DNA from: Flavobacterium yafengii
Lineage (GTDB): Bacteria; Bacteroidota; Bacteroidia; Flavobacteriales; Flavobacteriaceae
Length of the DNA stretch: 64,000 nt
NCBI RefSeq assembly: GCF_030010375.1
Contig: NZ_JASCRY010000001.1
Coordinates: 1,664,194 to 1,728,193, forward strand
Direction of reading: 5' to 3'
Of the stretch, positions 17,817 to 26,500 are shown piece by piece. The translations under genes and the position numbers were made by a program. The notes beneath the pieces were generated by a model, which had not been told where the DNA came from, ran no database searches, and saw nothing but the letters and a program-made list of their open reading frames with translations. The stretch's first letter is position 1; each line of letters begins with the position of its first letter.

Positions 17817-18149
17817 CTAAACTAAATTTTCTAAACCGAATTCAGCAAGTTGATCTACTATTGGCAAAGTTTTCAAGCCTAATTTAGTTAATCTATATTC
17901 TACTTTCGGTGGGATTTGAGGATAAACTTCTTTACTAACTAATTTGTTTTCAACAAGCATGTTAAGTTCTTGTATCAGCATTTTTTCACTTATGCCTGTG
18001 ACAGCTCTTTTCAGTTCGCCATATCGCATCACATTTTCATTGATTTGAAATAGTATCATTAGTGTCCATTTACCACTTAAGAGTGCTAAAGATGCCCTAA
18101 CAGGACATCTTTCATCGAAAGCAGGATGTATTTTTAAGTTTTTTTCCAT
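17817..18149 (-). CDS. HxlR-family winged-helix regulator
   Basis: A 110-residue MarR-like repressor of the HxlR type. The N-terminal Cys (DERCPVRASLALLSGKWT) is the residue used as a redox or electrophile sensor in several HxlR members; the helix-turn-helix and wing follow (ISEKMLIQELNMLVENKLV, then PPKVEYRLTKLG). It is divergent from the isochorismatase/SnoaL genes, and a perfect inverted repeat lies between the two starts, so it very likely represses them in response to oxidants or reactive organics. Confidence 0.9.
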   Translation of the reverse strand: MEKNLKIHPAFDERCPVRASLALLSGKWTLMILFQINENVMRYGELKRAVTGISEKMLIQELNMLVENKLVSKEVYPQIPPKVEYRLTKLGLKTLPIVDQLAEFGLENLV

Positions 18150-18178
18150 TGATAATCAATAATTCTAACCATTTAGTT

Positions 18179-18203
18179 AGTACATTACTATTTGGTATGT
18201 ACT
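18179..18203. promoter_or_regulatory. HxlR operator candidate
   Basis: Perfect 7-bp inverted repeat AGTACAT (18179-18185) / ATGTACT (18197-18203) with an 11-nt spacer, in the divergent gap between the HxlR and isochorismatase genes. Its right edge touches the -33 TTG of the rightward promoter, so binding would block transcription. Confidence 0.6.
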
Positions 18204-18233
18204 TGTGCAAAAGTAAGTAAGTTATTACCTTTG
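18203..18233 (+). promoter_or_regulatory. promoter of the isochorismatase/SnoaL unit
   Basis: TTG (18203-18205) and TACCTTTG (18226-18233), spaced by 20 bp, match the Bacteroidota promoter form TTG-N19/20-TAnnTTTG. The ATG follows 31 bp later. Confidence 0.7.
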
Positions 18234-18264
18234 TACAAATAACTTCTAAAATAAATTAAAAATT

Positions 18265-18810
18265 ATGAGCAAAGCATTAATAATAATAGATATTCAAAAT
18301 GATTATTTTGAAAATGGAGCAATGGAATTAGTAGGTTCTTTGCGAGCAAGTGAAAATGCCAAACTTGTTTTGTCAAAATTCAGAGATGAAAACCTACCAA
18401 TCGTTCACGTACAGCATCTTTCTGTTGCACCAGGTTCTGTGTTTTTTTTACCAGAAACCAAAGGGCAAGAAATCCAAGAAAATGTAAAACCATTAAATGG
18501 AGAAAAAGTAATTACAAAATATTACCCAAACAGTTTTAGAGATACTGATCTTTTAGATTATCTAAAATCACAAAGTATTACAGAACTTGTAGTTGTAGGT
18601 ATGATGACACATATGTGTGTTGATGCTACAGTGAGAGCAGCTAAAGACTTTGATTTTGAATGTACTGTAATTGGAGATGCCTGTGCTTCAAGAGATTTAG
18701 AAATTAACGGTAAAACAGTAAAAGCAGAAGATGCCCACAACGCATTTTTAAGTGCTTTATCTTTCTTTTATGCTGATGTGAAAAGCACAAATGAATTTCT
18801 TACTAATTAA
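18265..18810 (+). CDS. isochorismatase-family cysteine hydrolase
   Basis: A 181-residue cysteine hydrolase. The catalytic triad is readable: Asp in IIDIQNDYF, Lys in KYYPNSF, and Cys in MMTHMCVDATVRAAKD with the preceding cis-peptide region GMM. Such enzymes cleave C-N or ether bonds in small substrates (nicotinamide, ureido compounds, isochorismate). Together with the SnoaL gene and the divergent HxlR it forms a small inducible detoxification-type unit. The real substrate cannot be told. Confidence 0.88.
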   Translation: MSKALIIIDIQNDYFENGAMELVGSLRASENAKLVLSKFRDENLPIVHVQHLSVAPGSVFFLPETKGQEIQENVKPLNGEKVITKYYPNSFRDTDLLDYLKSQSITELVVVGMMTHMCVDATVRAAKDFDFECTVIGDACASRDLEINGKTVKAEDAHNAFLSALSFFYADVKSTNEFLTN

Positions 18811-18829
18811 TAATTTAAAAGCAAATAAT

Positions 18830-19216
18830 ATGACAGCAAAAGAAGTAGTAACTGCTTATTCAATCGCACTTTCACAAGGAGATATTCCTACAGCATTTTC
18901 ACATTTTAGTCCTGATGCAAAATGGCATCAACCAGGAAATCATCAGTTTGCAGGAACAAAAAATGGGCTTGAAGCTATTGGTAAAATGCTTGGAGATATG
19001 ATGGGAGCAACTCAAGGTTCATTAGTTATTAAACCAGCTGGAGCAATGATGGTTAATGGAAATTTAGTTTCATTTCCTGTGCATTTTAGTGGTAAAATTG
19101 GAGAAAAAACTGTAGATATGAACGGCAACGATTTGTTTGAAGTTGTGGATGAAAAAATTGTCCAGGTTTGGTTATTTTCAGAAGACCAAGATGCTGAAGA
19201 TTTGTTTTGGGATTAA
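18830..19216 (+). CDS. SnoaL/NTF2-like small protein
   Basis: A 128-residue protein starting at the ATG at 18830, 20 bp after the upstream stop; an earlier in-frame ATG at 18791 would overlap the isochorismatase gene and add a non-family tail. The fold signature is clear: an N-terminal helix pair (VVTAYSIALSQGDIPTAFSHF), DAKWHQPG, and curved strands ending in VVDEKIVQVWLF. NTF2-like proteins act as small-molecule isomerases, hydrolases or binding domains. It is co-transcribed with the isochorismatase. Confidence 0.82.
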   Translation: MTAKEVVTAYSIALSQGDIPTAFSHFSPDAKWHQPGNHQFAGTKNGLEAIGKMLGDMMGATQGSLVIKPAGAMMVNGNLVSFPVHFSGKIGEKTVDMNGNDLFEVVDEKIVQVWLFSEDQDAEDLFWD

Positions 19217-19256
19217 TTTGGTTTCGTCAATAAAAGACAATTAGTTTAGATAATAA

Positions 19257-19310
19257 AAGCGATACATTGGGATTACAATAGTTTATAATTGTAATTTCAA
19301 GGTGTCGCTT
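19257..19310. repeat. imperfect inverted repeat after the SnoaL gene
   Basis: AAGCGATACATTGGGATTACAAT (19257-19279) pairs imperfectly with ATTGTAATTTCAAGGTGTCGCTT (19288-19310), here given as positions with arms of about 23 nt and an 8-nt loop. No T-run follows, so it is probably another boundary hairpin of the island, although it could also slow or end transcription. Confidence 0.5.
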
Positions 19311-19346
19311 ATATGTTTTAGCACTATTTACGTAGCATGACCGTTA

Positions 19347-21067
19347 ACGTCAGTCTGTGAAAAAACCTCTGTTGTATTATTCTCAAATATAACAAAAAAC
19401 TGGTGTAAAAAGAAGATTTTTCGTATTTTTAAGCATGCAACATATCACAGGAATATCCCGTCAACAACTGCGTATTTCTAGTTTAGAAGACGCTATAGCT
19501 CCCGATAACCAGGTGCGATTTATAGATGCCTTTGTCGGATATATAGACCTCTATAAACTCGATTTTGCTGTAAAAACGATCAAGACTGAAGGTCGCCCGA
19601 GTTTTAACAGTAAAGTGTTTCTAAAGATCTATTTATACGGGTATCTCAACGGAGTTAGAAGTGCTCGAGATCTAGAAAAGGAATGTATTAGAAACATGGA
19701 AATGCAATGGCTTTTAGAAGCTATTGTTCCTAATTACCACAGCATATCCGATTTTAGAAAAAACAATCCTGTTGCCTTGAAAAAGCTATTCAAACTCTTT
19801 GTTTTGTTCCTTAAAGATGCGGATTTGATAGGATGCGAAACTATTGCTATCGACGGTACCAAAAGCCGATCGCACAATAGTAAAAAAGCCAATTTCAATC
19901 AAAAGAAAATCGACAAACACCTTGAATATATTGAAGACAAAACCCAAGAATACTTAACAGCTTTGGAAGAAAATGATGTTAAAGAAAGTCCAGCTAAAAT
20001 CCAAAATATCCAACAAAAGATAGACCGACTAAAAGGGAATAAATTACGCTATGAATCGCTGGAAGAAAAGCTAAAACAAAGCGGCGAGCCTCAAATAAGT
20101 ACTACCGATAGCGATGCCAGAGCCTTATTAGTGCAAGGACAAGTAGTTGAAATCTCATTCAATCTCCAAGCCGCAGTCGATGCCAAACACAATCTTGTGG
20201 TAGCCACGCACACTATCAACAAGAATGACCGCAGTGCCTTGTCAGCCATTGCCATAGAAGCCAAAGAGAATCTAGGTATAGAAACCTATACCGCACTGGT
20301 GGACAAAGGATATCATAATGGCAAACAAATAGAAATCTGCAAACAAGCCAACATCACTACCATTGTAGCACAACCAGAACAAGGAAAAAGTAACGAAAAC
20401 GGTACGACCAAGGATTATTTAGTAGCCCAATTTCAGTACAATCAAGACACCGATACCTATACCTGCCCACAAAGCGAAACATTAAAAACTACGGGCAGTT
20501 GGCATAAGAAAACTACAGATAGAGACAGCTATAATTTTAAAAAATACCGAACCCTAAAATGCAAAGCATGTCCCGTAAAACATTTATGCACTAGTAGAGC
20601 AGGTGGGAGAGAAATCGACCGAAGCCAATATGCCGATGCCGTAGAAGAAAACAACAAGCGGTATCGTGAAAACCCACAGCTCTACCGCAAGAGGCAAGAA
20701 ATCAACGAGCACATTTTTGGGACTATTAAACGCCAATGGGGCTACAATCACACCAATTTAACGGGACTAGAAAAAGTAAATGGGGAACACAGCCTGATTA
20801 TGCTGGTGTATAACATCAAACGCAGTATCAATATTTTGGGCGTTCCCGATTTGATTGCCAAACTCAAAAAATGGAACTCACCTTACAAGGCAAAAGTCTT
20901 GTTTTTGCTAAAAACGAAGTATATAAAGCTGCAATTAGACTTCATTTTTTATCAAAGTAAATTTGCAGCCTAAAAAAAGCGACTTCTTAAAAGGCCTTAT
21001 TTGAATTGTAGAGTCGTAAAATTTGAAGATTATATTAGAAAAAAGAGGTTTTTTCACAGCCTGACGT
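19347..21067 (+). mobile_element. IS1182-like insertion sequence with 4-bp target duplication
   Basis: The element spans 19351-21063 (1713 bp). Its ends are 20-bp terminal inverted repeats, CAGTCTGTGAAAAAACCTCT on the left and the complement of CAGGCTGTGAAAAAACCTCT on the right, with one mismatch. The direct repeat ACGT flanks it (19347-19350 and 21064-21067) as the likely target duplication. It carries one full-length transposase. Removal of the element and one ACGT rejoins a GTTAACG box to a hairpin element at 21073. Confidence 0.88.
19435..20973 (+). CDS. IS1182-family DDE transposase
   Basis: A 512-residue transposase, intact. The N-terminal DUF772 domain (residues about 15-100) precedes the DDE catalytic core: D140 in AIDGTKSRSH, D290 in VDKGYHNG, and E425 in NEHIFGTIKRQWGY. 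A zinc-like cysteine cluster (CKACPVKHLC) lies before the last catalytic residue. Ends and target duplication are intact and the reading frame is unbroken, so the element may still be active. Its start codon lies 84 bp inside the left end. Confidence 0.95.
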   Translation: MQHITGISRQQLRISSLEDAIAPDNQVRFIDAFVGYIDLYKLDFAVKTIKTEGRPSFNSKVFLKIYLYGYLNGVRSARDLEKECIRNMEMQWLLEAIVPNYHSISDFRKNNPVALKKLFKLFVLFLKDADLIGCETIAIDGTKSRSHNSKKANFNQKKIDKHLEYIEDKTQEYLTALEENDVKESPAKIQNIQQKIDRLKGNKLRYESLEEKLKQSGEPQISTTDSDARALLVQGQVVEISFNLQAAVDAKHNLVVATHTINKNDRSALSAIAIEAKENLGIETYTALVDKGYHNGKQIEICKQANITTIVAQPEQGKSNENGTTKDYLVAQFQYNQDTDTYTCPQSETLKTTGSWHKKTTDRDSYNFKKYRTLKCKACPVKHLCTSRAGGREIDRSQYADAVEENNKRYRENPQLYRKRQEINEHIFGTIKRQWGYNHTNLTGLEKVNGEHSLIMLVYNIKRSINILGVPDLIAKLKKWNSPYKAKVLFLLKTKYIKLQLDFIFYQSKFAA

Positions 21068-21072
21068 CCCCG

Positions 21073-21183
21073 CGCTTGTAGATGTTGTGGGCGATTCAAC
21101 ACCAAGCAATTGCTGATTATTATTAATTTTTATTTTCGCCCGATTATTTCTAAATGCACCCGAAGCCACAATAGCTACAAGCG
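21073..21183. repeat. imperfect inverted repeat beside the insertion sequence
   Basis: CGCTTGTAGATGTTGTGG (21073-21090) pairs with CCACAATAGCTACAAGCG (21166-21183), 16 of 18 positions. The loop of about 75 nt contains further partial symmetry (CAACACC, and GGTG after the right arm). It directly follows the right end of the insertion sequence and precedes a 91-residue gene. It is similar in scale and layout to the hairpin at 17673-17784. Confidence 0.5.
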
Positions 21184-21260
21184 TGTGTTGGTGGTTCGGC
21201 TTTATTTTTTCCACCGTAATTTAACTTTATTTTTATTACTTTTGATTAAAATTATACTCT

Positions 21261-21536
21261 ATGTCAAAAGCTTCAAGATTCAAAAAAGATAGATTATTTC
21301 AATATATAAATAAGTTCACTTATAGTGGTAACGACTATTTAGAGTCTCTGTATTATCTAATTAAAAATGTAGAACGTGATGAGAAAAGTAAAATAACTAA
21401 AATTGAAGTTACATTTATTATTGATATTCAACGTTATCTAAATCTTGGAGAATACAATACAATTGAAAAAACTTTTGAAAATGATATACCACAAGACTTT
21501 ATTAATAATGCCAATGCTTACGAAGAATTAAAGTAA
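21261..21536 (+). CDS. small acidic/lysine-rich protein, unknown
   Basis: A 91-residue soluble protein, AT-rich in codon use, with predicted helices (NDYLESLYYLIKNVERDEKS) and a hydrophobic strand (ITKIEVTFIIDIQRYL). No family is recognised. It sits alone between the hairpin at 21073-21183 and a leftward lipoprotein unit with which its stop is convergent, 2 bp from the stop of a 49-residue ORF. Confidence 0.5.
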   Translation: MSKASRFKKDRLFQYINKFTYSGNDYLESLYYLIKNVERDEKSKITKIEVTFIIDIQRYLNLGEYNTIEKTFENDIPQDFINNANAYEELK

Positions 21537-21537
21537 T

Positions 21538-21687
21538 CTATTCTGCTATTAAACCTCCAAACATTGACTTTGGAAAATGTTTAGTTGTGACTATTAAATA
21601 GTCAATTTTTCTTTCGGGGCTGTATATTATTCTTGTTACATCATAGCCTCTTTCTTTTAACTCTTTTTCTAATTCTTTATTTGTCAT
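21538..21687 (-). CDS. 49-residue ORF coupled to the upstream lipoprotein
   Basis: A short ORF (begins MTNKELEKELKERGYDV, ends MFGGLIAE). Its ATG overlaps the TGA of the 330-residue lipoprotein gene as ATGA (21684-21687), the classic layout for re-initiation. A charged N-terminal helix is followed by a strand-rich half (RIIYSPERKIDYLIVTTK). No family is recognised. The coupling suggests it is expressed with the lipoprotein. Confidence 0.5.
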   Translation of the reverse strand: MTNKELEKELKERGYDVTRIIYSPERKIDYLIVTTKHFPKSMFGGLIAE

Positions 21688-22676
21688 ATTTCATTTATAG
21701 ATTTTTCTTTTCTTTCCTTTTGTCTGTCTTCTTCAGTTTGTCTTTTCAAGCTGTCTTTTTTAATATTATTATCAATTATATTTTTCCTTTTATTATATTC
21801 ATTTTTAGAAAAATATGTAATTGATTGCTCTAAAACATAATATTTATAAACTGTTTTTATCCTTGAGTTACTCGCAATAATGTGTCCTGTTATTCCTGAT
21901 TCTGGGTAATTTATAGTCCCAAAGCCTTCCCCATTGATATTTTGTTGTGCTGACATTGCCTCTTTATTTTTTTCTAGAGACCAAGTTACAGACGGATTAG
22001 CTATATCTTTAAGTGTCTGCTGAAAAACTATAAATACACTATCTTTATCAACAGTAAATTCATCTTTATAAAATTTTTTAGTGTAATAAGTTGAATTATA
22101 TTCTTCATCATTAATATCAAAATATATTCTGCTTTTTAAAGGAGGTGTTTTATCTAATAAAACAGCAGGTACTTGAGATAACTTACCTCCATCGCCAATT
22201 TTTTTATAGGTTAATACTGGTTGGTAGTCTGCATTATTATCTAAGTAGCATTGATATAATAAATTAGTATCGACTAAATCAGGTAAGTTATACTTTTTCT
22301 GATAAAGAGAATAAATTTTATCAATGTCTGATTTTAAAGTTATACTTTCCAATTTATTATTTGTATTAAAATTAAATTTCATAGTTATACTATAATTATC
22401 TAATTCATATGTGTATGTTCCCCTATCAAAGGCAATACTTCCATCCGCAATCAATATATCGTCAACTTTAGATGATTCGTCTACTGACATTCCTGACCAG
22501 TATTTTAAAAATATCTTTGGTTCGTGTTTTAACTTATACTCAAAGGTTTTGGTTAGGTCTGACTTTTCAGATTCATCTAAGATTGTATTTTTTCTTTCCT
22601 TACAAGATTGTAATGTGATAAATATGGATAATATAATTAGACTTTTAAATAGTGTATTTTCTACGGTCTTATTCAT
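21684..22676 (-). CDS. lipoprotein of unknown function
   Basis: A 330-residue exported protein. The signal peptide ends in LQSC (Cys at about residue 25), so lipid anchoring is likely. The mature part is beta-rich (TYTYELDNYSITMKFNFN) with a highly charged C-terminal tail of alternating Lys, Arg and Glu from about residue 290 that looks helical. No enzyme motif is seen. It is AT-rich and followed by a coupled 49-residue ORF. Both lie in the accessory island between the insertion sequence and purL. Confidence 0.65.
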   Translation of the reverse strand: MNKTVENTLFKSLIILSIFITLQSCKERKNTILDESEKSDLTKTFEYKLKHEPKIFLKYWSGMSVDESSKVDDILIADGSIAFDRGTYTYELDNYSITMKFNFNTNNKLESITLKSDIDKIYSLYQKKYNLPDLVDTNLLYQCYLDNNADYQPVLTYKKIGDGGKLSQVPAVLLDKTPPLKSRIYFDINDEEYNSTYYTKKFYKDEFTVDKDSVFIVFQQTLKDIANPSVTWSLEKNKEAMSAQQNINGEGFGTINYPESGITGHIIASNSRIKTVYKYYVLEQSITYFSKNEYNKRKNIIDNNIKKDSLKRQTEEDRQKERKEKSINEI

Positions 22677-22716
22677 AATGATTAATTTTAAGCTGCAATT
22701 TATGAAATGTTTTTCT

Positions 22717-22724
22717 TATATTTG
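22717..22724 (+). promoter_or_regulatory. -7 box before the 115-residue gene
   Basis: TATATTTG matches TAnnTTTG and lies 25 bp before the ATG at 22750. No TTG is found at the -33 distance, so only the downstream half is supported. Confidence 0.35.
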
Positions 22725-22749
22725 GTGTCCAATTTAAAACTGCGATAAT

Positions 22750-23097
22750 ATGTTAATTCAACAATTTGAAAACAATTCATTATTAATTTTAGATAAATAT
22801 TTACCTGATTACGTAATTCCTTTTTCATTTATTCTCGATAATGATATTAAATTTGAAAATGCACTTTTTATGTTCTATTCAATTGTTAGTAACACTAATT
22901 ATTTTGACGCAAGATTTTATCATACAGCCTCTTTTGAAAAAACATTAAGCAGCAAGGATATTTTAAATAAAGACTTTTGTGGATTTTCACCAAATGAGAT
23001 AATTATTTTTAATACAACAGAAAAAACGGCAAAAAGTATAATAGAAAAAATTAAATCTACGCCTTTATACAAAGAAAACTATTCAGATTGCCTTTAA
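22750..23097 (+). CDS. small soluble protein, unknown
   Basis: A 115-residue protein without signal peptide. It has an acidic, aromatic-rich N-terminal half and ends IIEKIKSTPLYKENYSDCL. No family is recognised. Its stop codon overlaps the stop of the convergent 71-residue gene (23094-23097). It belongs to the AT-rich accessory island. Confidence 0.5.
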   Translation: MLIQQFENNSLLILDKYLPDYVIPFSFILDNDIKFENALFMFYSIVSNTNYFDARFYHTASFEKTLSSKDILNKDFCGFSPNEIIIFNTTEKTAKSIIEKIKSTPLYKENYSDCL

Positions 23098-23309
23098 ATT
23101 TGGGGGGGAGTTTCGAAACCAAACCTACTTAAATCACAATTTTTTTTCATTTCTCTTTCACATATAAGTAAGAACATCTCTATTTCGCTATAACTTAACC
23201 CAGAAAGATTTCTTCTTGCTTCTGTTAAAGCGTGTTTTATTTTTTTACTACTTTGTTCTGTTAAGTCATTACATCTTCTTTCTAATTCTTCATAAGATAC
23301 TACAATCAT
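23094..23309 (-). CDS. small helical protein, unknown
   Basis: A 71-residue, strongly helical, charged protein (SYEELERRCNDLTEQSSKKI, then LSYSEIEMFLLICEREMKK). No DNA-binding motif is clear. Its last codons contain a run of seven G on the plus strand (23102-23108), a possible slippage site that would change only the extreme C-terminus. It is convergent with and overlaps the 115-residue gene by stop codons. Confidence 0.45.
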   Translation of the reverse strand: MIVVSYEELERRCNDLTEQSSKKIKHALTEARRNLSGLSYSEIEMFLLICEREMKKNCDLSRFGFETPPQI

Positions 23310-23383
23310 TTTTCTGTTTAGTTGTTTCTAAAAATCAGTGGGGTACTTTTACCCTTTCGGTTCTTTAAGCTGACCACCAACTT

Positions 23384-23450
23384 GTATATAGGCGCTACAA
23401 AATAGCGCATATACATCTCATTTTGGGTGGATAGGCGCTACTGCGTAGCG
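23384..23450. repeat. two neighbouring hairpins sharing TAGGCGCTAC
   Basis: The first hairpin (23384-23413) pairs TGTATAT..GCGCTA with TAGCGCATATACA around a CAAAA loop; the second (23436-23450) pairs CGCTAC with GTAGCG. Both begin with TAGGCGCTAC, suggesting duplication. CCACC and GGGTGG flank the first hairpin as an outer stem. They lie in the 260-bp gap between the 71-residue gene and the purL terminator and mark the right border of the accessory island. Confidence 0.5.
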
Positions 23451-23520
23451 TATTACTTTCAAATATACACTTTAATTATTATCTTACAAATTATCAAAAT
23501 GGCTTTTAAATTAATTCCAT

Positions 23521-23550
23521 AAAAAAAGCGCTCCTTTTCAGGAACGCTTT
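23521..23550 (-). terminator. rho-independent terminator of purL
   Basis: 11-nt arms (23525-23535 and 23540-23550, one mismatch) with a 4-nt loop, followed on the minus strand by seven T, 20 bp after the purL stop. Confidence 0.85.
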
Positions 23551-23569
23551 CATATAGTAAATCAAAAAA

Positions 23570-26500
23570 TTATTTTTTATCCATCCATTTTCTGGCATTG
23601 ACAAAAGCTTCATGCCAAGGCGAAACTTCATCGTCTCTGTCTTTTGGATAATGTGCCCAGTTCCATTGGAACGTAGAACGCTCAATGTGTGGCATCATTA
23701 CCAAGTGACGTCCTGTTTTGTCGCAAAGCATTGCAACGTCAAAATGAGAACCGTTTGGATTAGCAGGATAGCCTTCATAGGCATATTTAGAAACAATATT
23801 ATAGTTTTCTTCACCCATTGGTAAGTTGAATTTTCCTTCACCATGCGAAACCCAAACTCCAAGTGTACTTCCTGCTAATGAAGAAAGCATCACTGAATTG
23901 TTTTCTTGCACGGTTACCGATGTAAAAATACTTTCGTGTTTGTTACTTTCGTTGTGCAACATTTTTCCGTGAACTTCATGCTCTGGATTAATCACTTCCA
24001 ATTCCATAAACAATTGACAACCATTACAGATTCCAACAGATAACGTGTCGTCTCTTTTGAAGAAATTGTCTAAAGCGGTTTTTGCTTTTTCATTGTATAA
24101 AAATGCTCCAGCCCAACCTTTGGCAGAACCTAAAACATCTGAATTGGAGAATCCACCAACAGCTCCAATAAACTGAATGTCTTCCAGCGTTTCACGACCT
24201 GAAATCAAATCGGTCATGTGAACGTCTTTTACATCAAAACCGGCTAAGTACATTGCATTTGCCATTTCACGCTCGGAGTTACTTCCTTTTTCACGGATAA
24301 TAGCTGCTTTTGGTTTTGGCTTAGAATTGTCGATAACTGGTTTTTTTCCTGTAAAATGTGTTGGAAAAGTATAATGTAACGCTTGGTTTTTATAATTGTC
24401 AAAACGTGCTTGAGCCGTTCCGTTCTTCGATTGTTTTTGGTCTAATAAAAATGAAGTTTTGTACCAAACGTCTCTGTATTTAGCAATGTCTAATGTACAA
24501 GGACCAAAATCTAAAGTTGCTTCATTTGTAGCGCTTCCTAATTTGTAGAAAGAAACGGTATTGGCGTTTAATTTAGATTCCACTTCAGCATCTGATTTTG
24601 CTTGGAAAACAATTCCGATATTTTCAGCAAAAAGGTATTTGATGATGTCTTTTTCTTCGAAAACGGAGAAATCTATTTTAGCTCCCAAATTCACATCGGC
24701 AAAACACATTTCCAATAGAGTAGTAATCAAACCACCACTTCCAATATCGTGTCCTGCAAGGATATTATTATCTAAAATCAATTCTTGAATGGTATTGAAG
24801 GCTCTTTTGAAAAAAGCAGCATCTTTAATCGTTGGTACTTCATTTCCAATAGTATTCAACGTTTGTGCAAACGAAGAACCTCCTAATTTGAAATCATCTT
24901 GTGACAAATTGATGTAATAAATAGAACCGCCGTCTCTTTGTAAAACGGGTTCTACTACTTTTCTAATGTCAGTACAATTTCCACCTGCTGAAATAATTAC
25001 CGTTCCCGGTGCAATTACTTCTTCATTTGGATATTTTTGTTTCATGGAAAGTGAATCTTTTCCGGTTGGAATATTGATTCCCAATTCGATTGCAAAATCC
25101 GAACAACCTTGTACAGCGGCGTACAAACGGGCGTCTTCCCCTTCGTTTTTACACGCCCACATCCAGTTAGCAGACAATGAAAGTCCATCTAAACCATCTT
25201 TTATTGGAGCCCAAACAATGTTAGACAATGCCTCTGCAATAGCCGTTCTACTTCCCGCAACAGGATCAATTAATGCTGCAACAGGAGAGTGACCAATCGA
25301 AGTGGCAATTCCTTCTATTCCTTGGTAATCCAAGGCCATTACACCACAATTATTCAATGGTAATTGCAATGGACCCGCACATTGTTGTTTGGCAACTTTA
25401 CCACCCACACAACGGTCTACTTTGTTGGTCAACCAGTCTTTACAAGCTACTGCTTCCAATTGAAGAACTTGCTCTAAGTAGGTTGAAATGTTTTTCTTGT
25501 CGTATGTTAAATCAGTATAATTTCTTTCGATTGTTTTGTCTGTCATGACCACTTTTGGAGAACTTCCAAAAAAGTCTTCCAAGGCAAAATCCATTGGTTT
25601 AGCACCAGTTGATTTTGATTCGAAAGTAAAACGGTGATCTCCGGTTACGTCTCCCACTTGGTACATTGGAGAACGCTCACGGTCGGCAATTTTCTGCAAT
25701 AAATCGATGTTTTCCTTACCAATAACCAATCCCATTCTTTCCTGAGATTCGTTACCAATGATTTCTTTAGCCGAAAGGGTAGGATCTCCCACAGGCAATT
25801 TATCTAAATCAATTAATCCACCAGTATCTTCCACTAGTTCCGAAAGACAGTTTAAATGTCCACCAGCTCCGTGATCGTGAATCGAAACAATTGGATTAAT
25901 ATCGCTTTCTACCAAACCACGAATGGCATTGGCAGCACGTTTTTGCATTTCTGGGTTTGAACGTTGAATGGCGTTCAATTCAATTCCTGAATTGAAAGCG
26001 CCTGTATCTGCTGAAGAAACTGCAGCGCCACCCATTCCAATTCTATAATTTTCCCCACCAAGGATAACAATTTTATCGCCTGTTTGTGGTTTTTTCTTAA
26101 TTGCTTGATCTAATTTTCCGTACCCAATTCCACCCGCTTGCATAATCACTTTGTCGAAACCTAGTTTGCGAGCGTCTTCTTCGTGTTCGAAAGTCAGGAT
26201 AGAACCTGTAATTAACGGTTGTCCAAATTTATTTCCAAAATCAGAAGCTCCGTTGGACGCTTTGATCAAAATATCCATTGGCGTTTGATACAACCATTTT
26301 CTTTCGGTCATACCGTTTTCCCACGGTCTGTTTTCGGCTAAACGAGAATAAGAAGTCATGTAAACTGCCGTTCCAGCCATTGGCAACGAACCTTGTCCAC
26401 CTGCTAAACGATCTCTAATTTCTCCTCCAGAACCAGTTGCAGCTCCGTTGAAAGGTTCTACTGTTGTTGGGAAATTATGTGTTTCTGCTTTTAATGAAAT

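Noticed and set aside
22750..23309. Toxin-antitoxin pair
   Set aside because: The genes are convergent, not co-transcribed, and neither shows a known toxin or antitoxin fold by eye.
16811..23450. Calling a true integron with attC sites
   Set aside because: No integron integrase is in the window, the genes lie in both orientations and the motif is GTTAGC rather than GTTRRRY, so only a cassette-like pattern is claimed.
24561..25548. Plus-strand ORFs inside purL (75-108 residues)
   Set aside because: They are antisense shadows of a long conserved gene.
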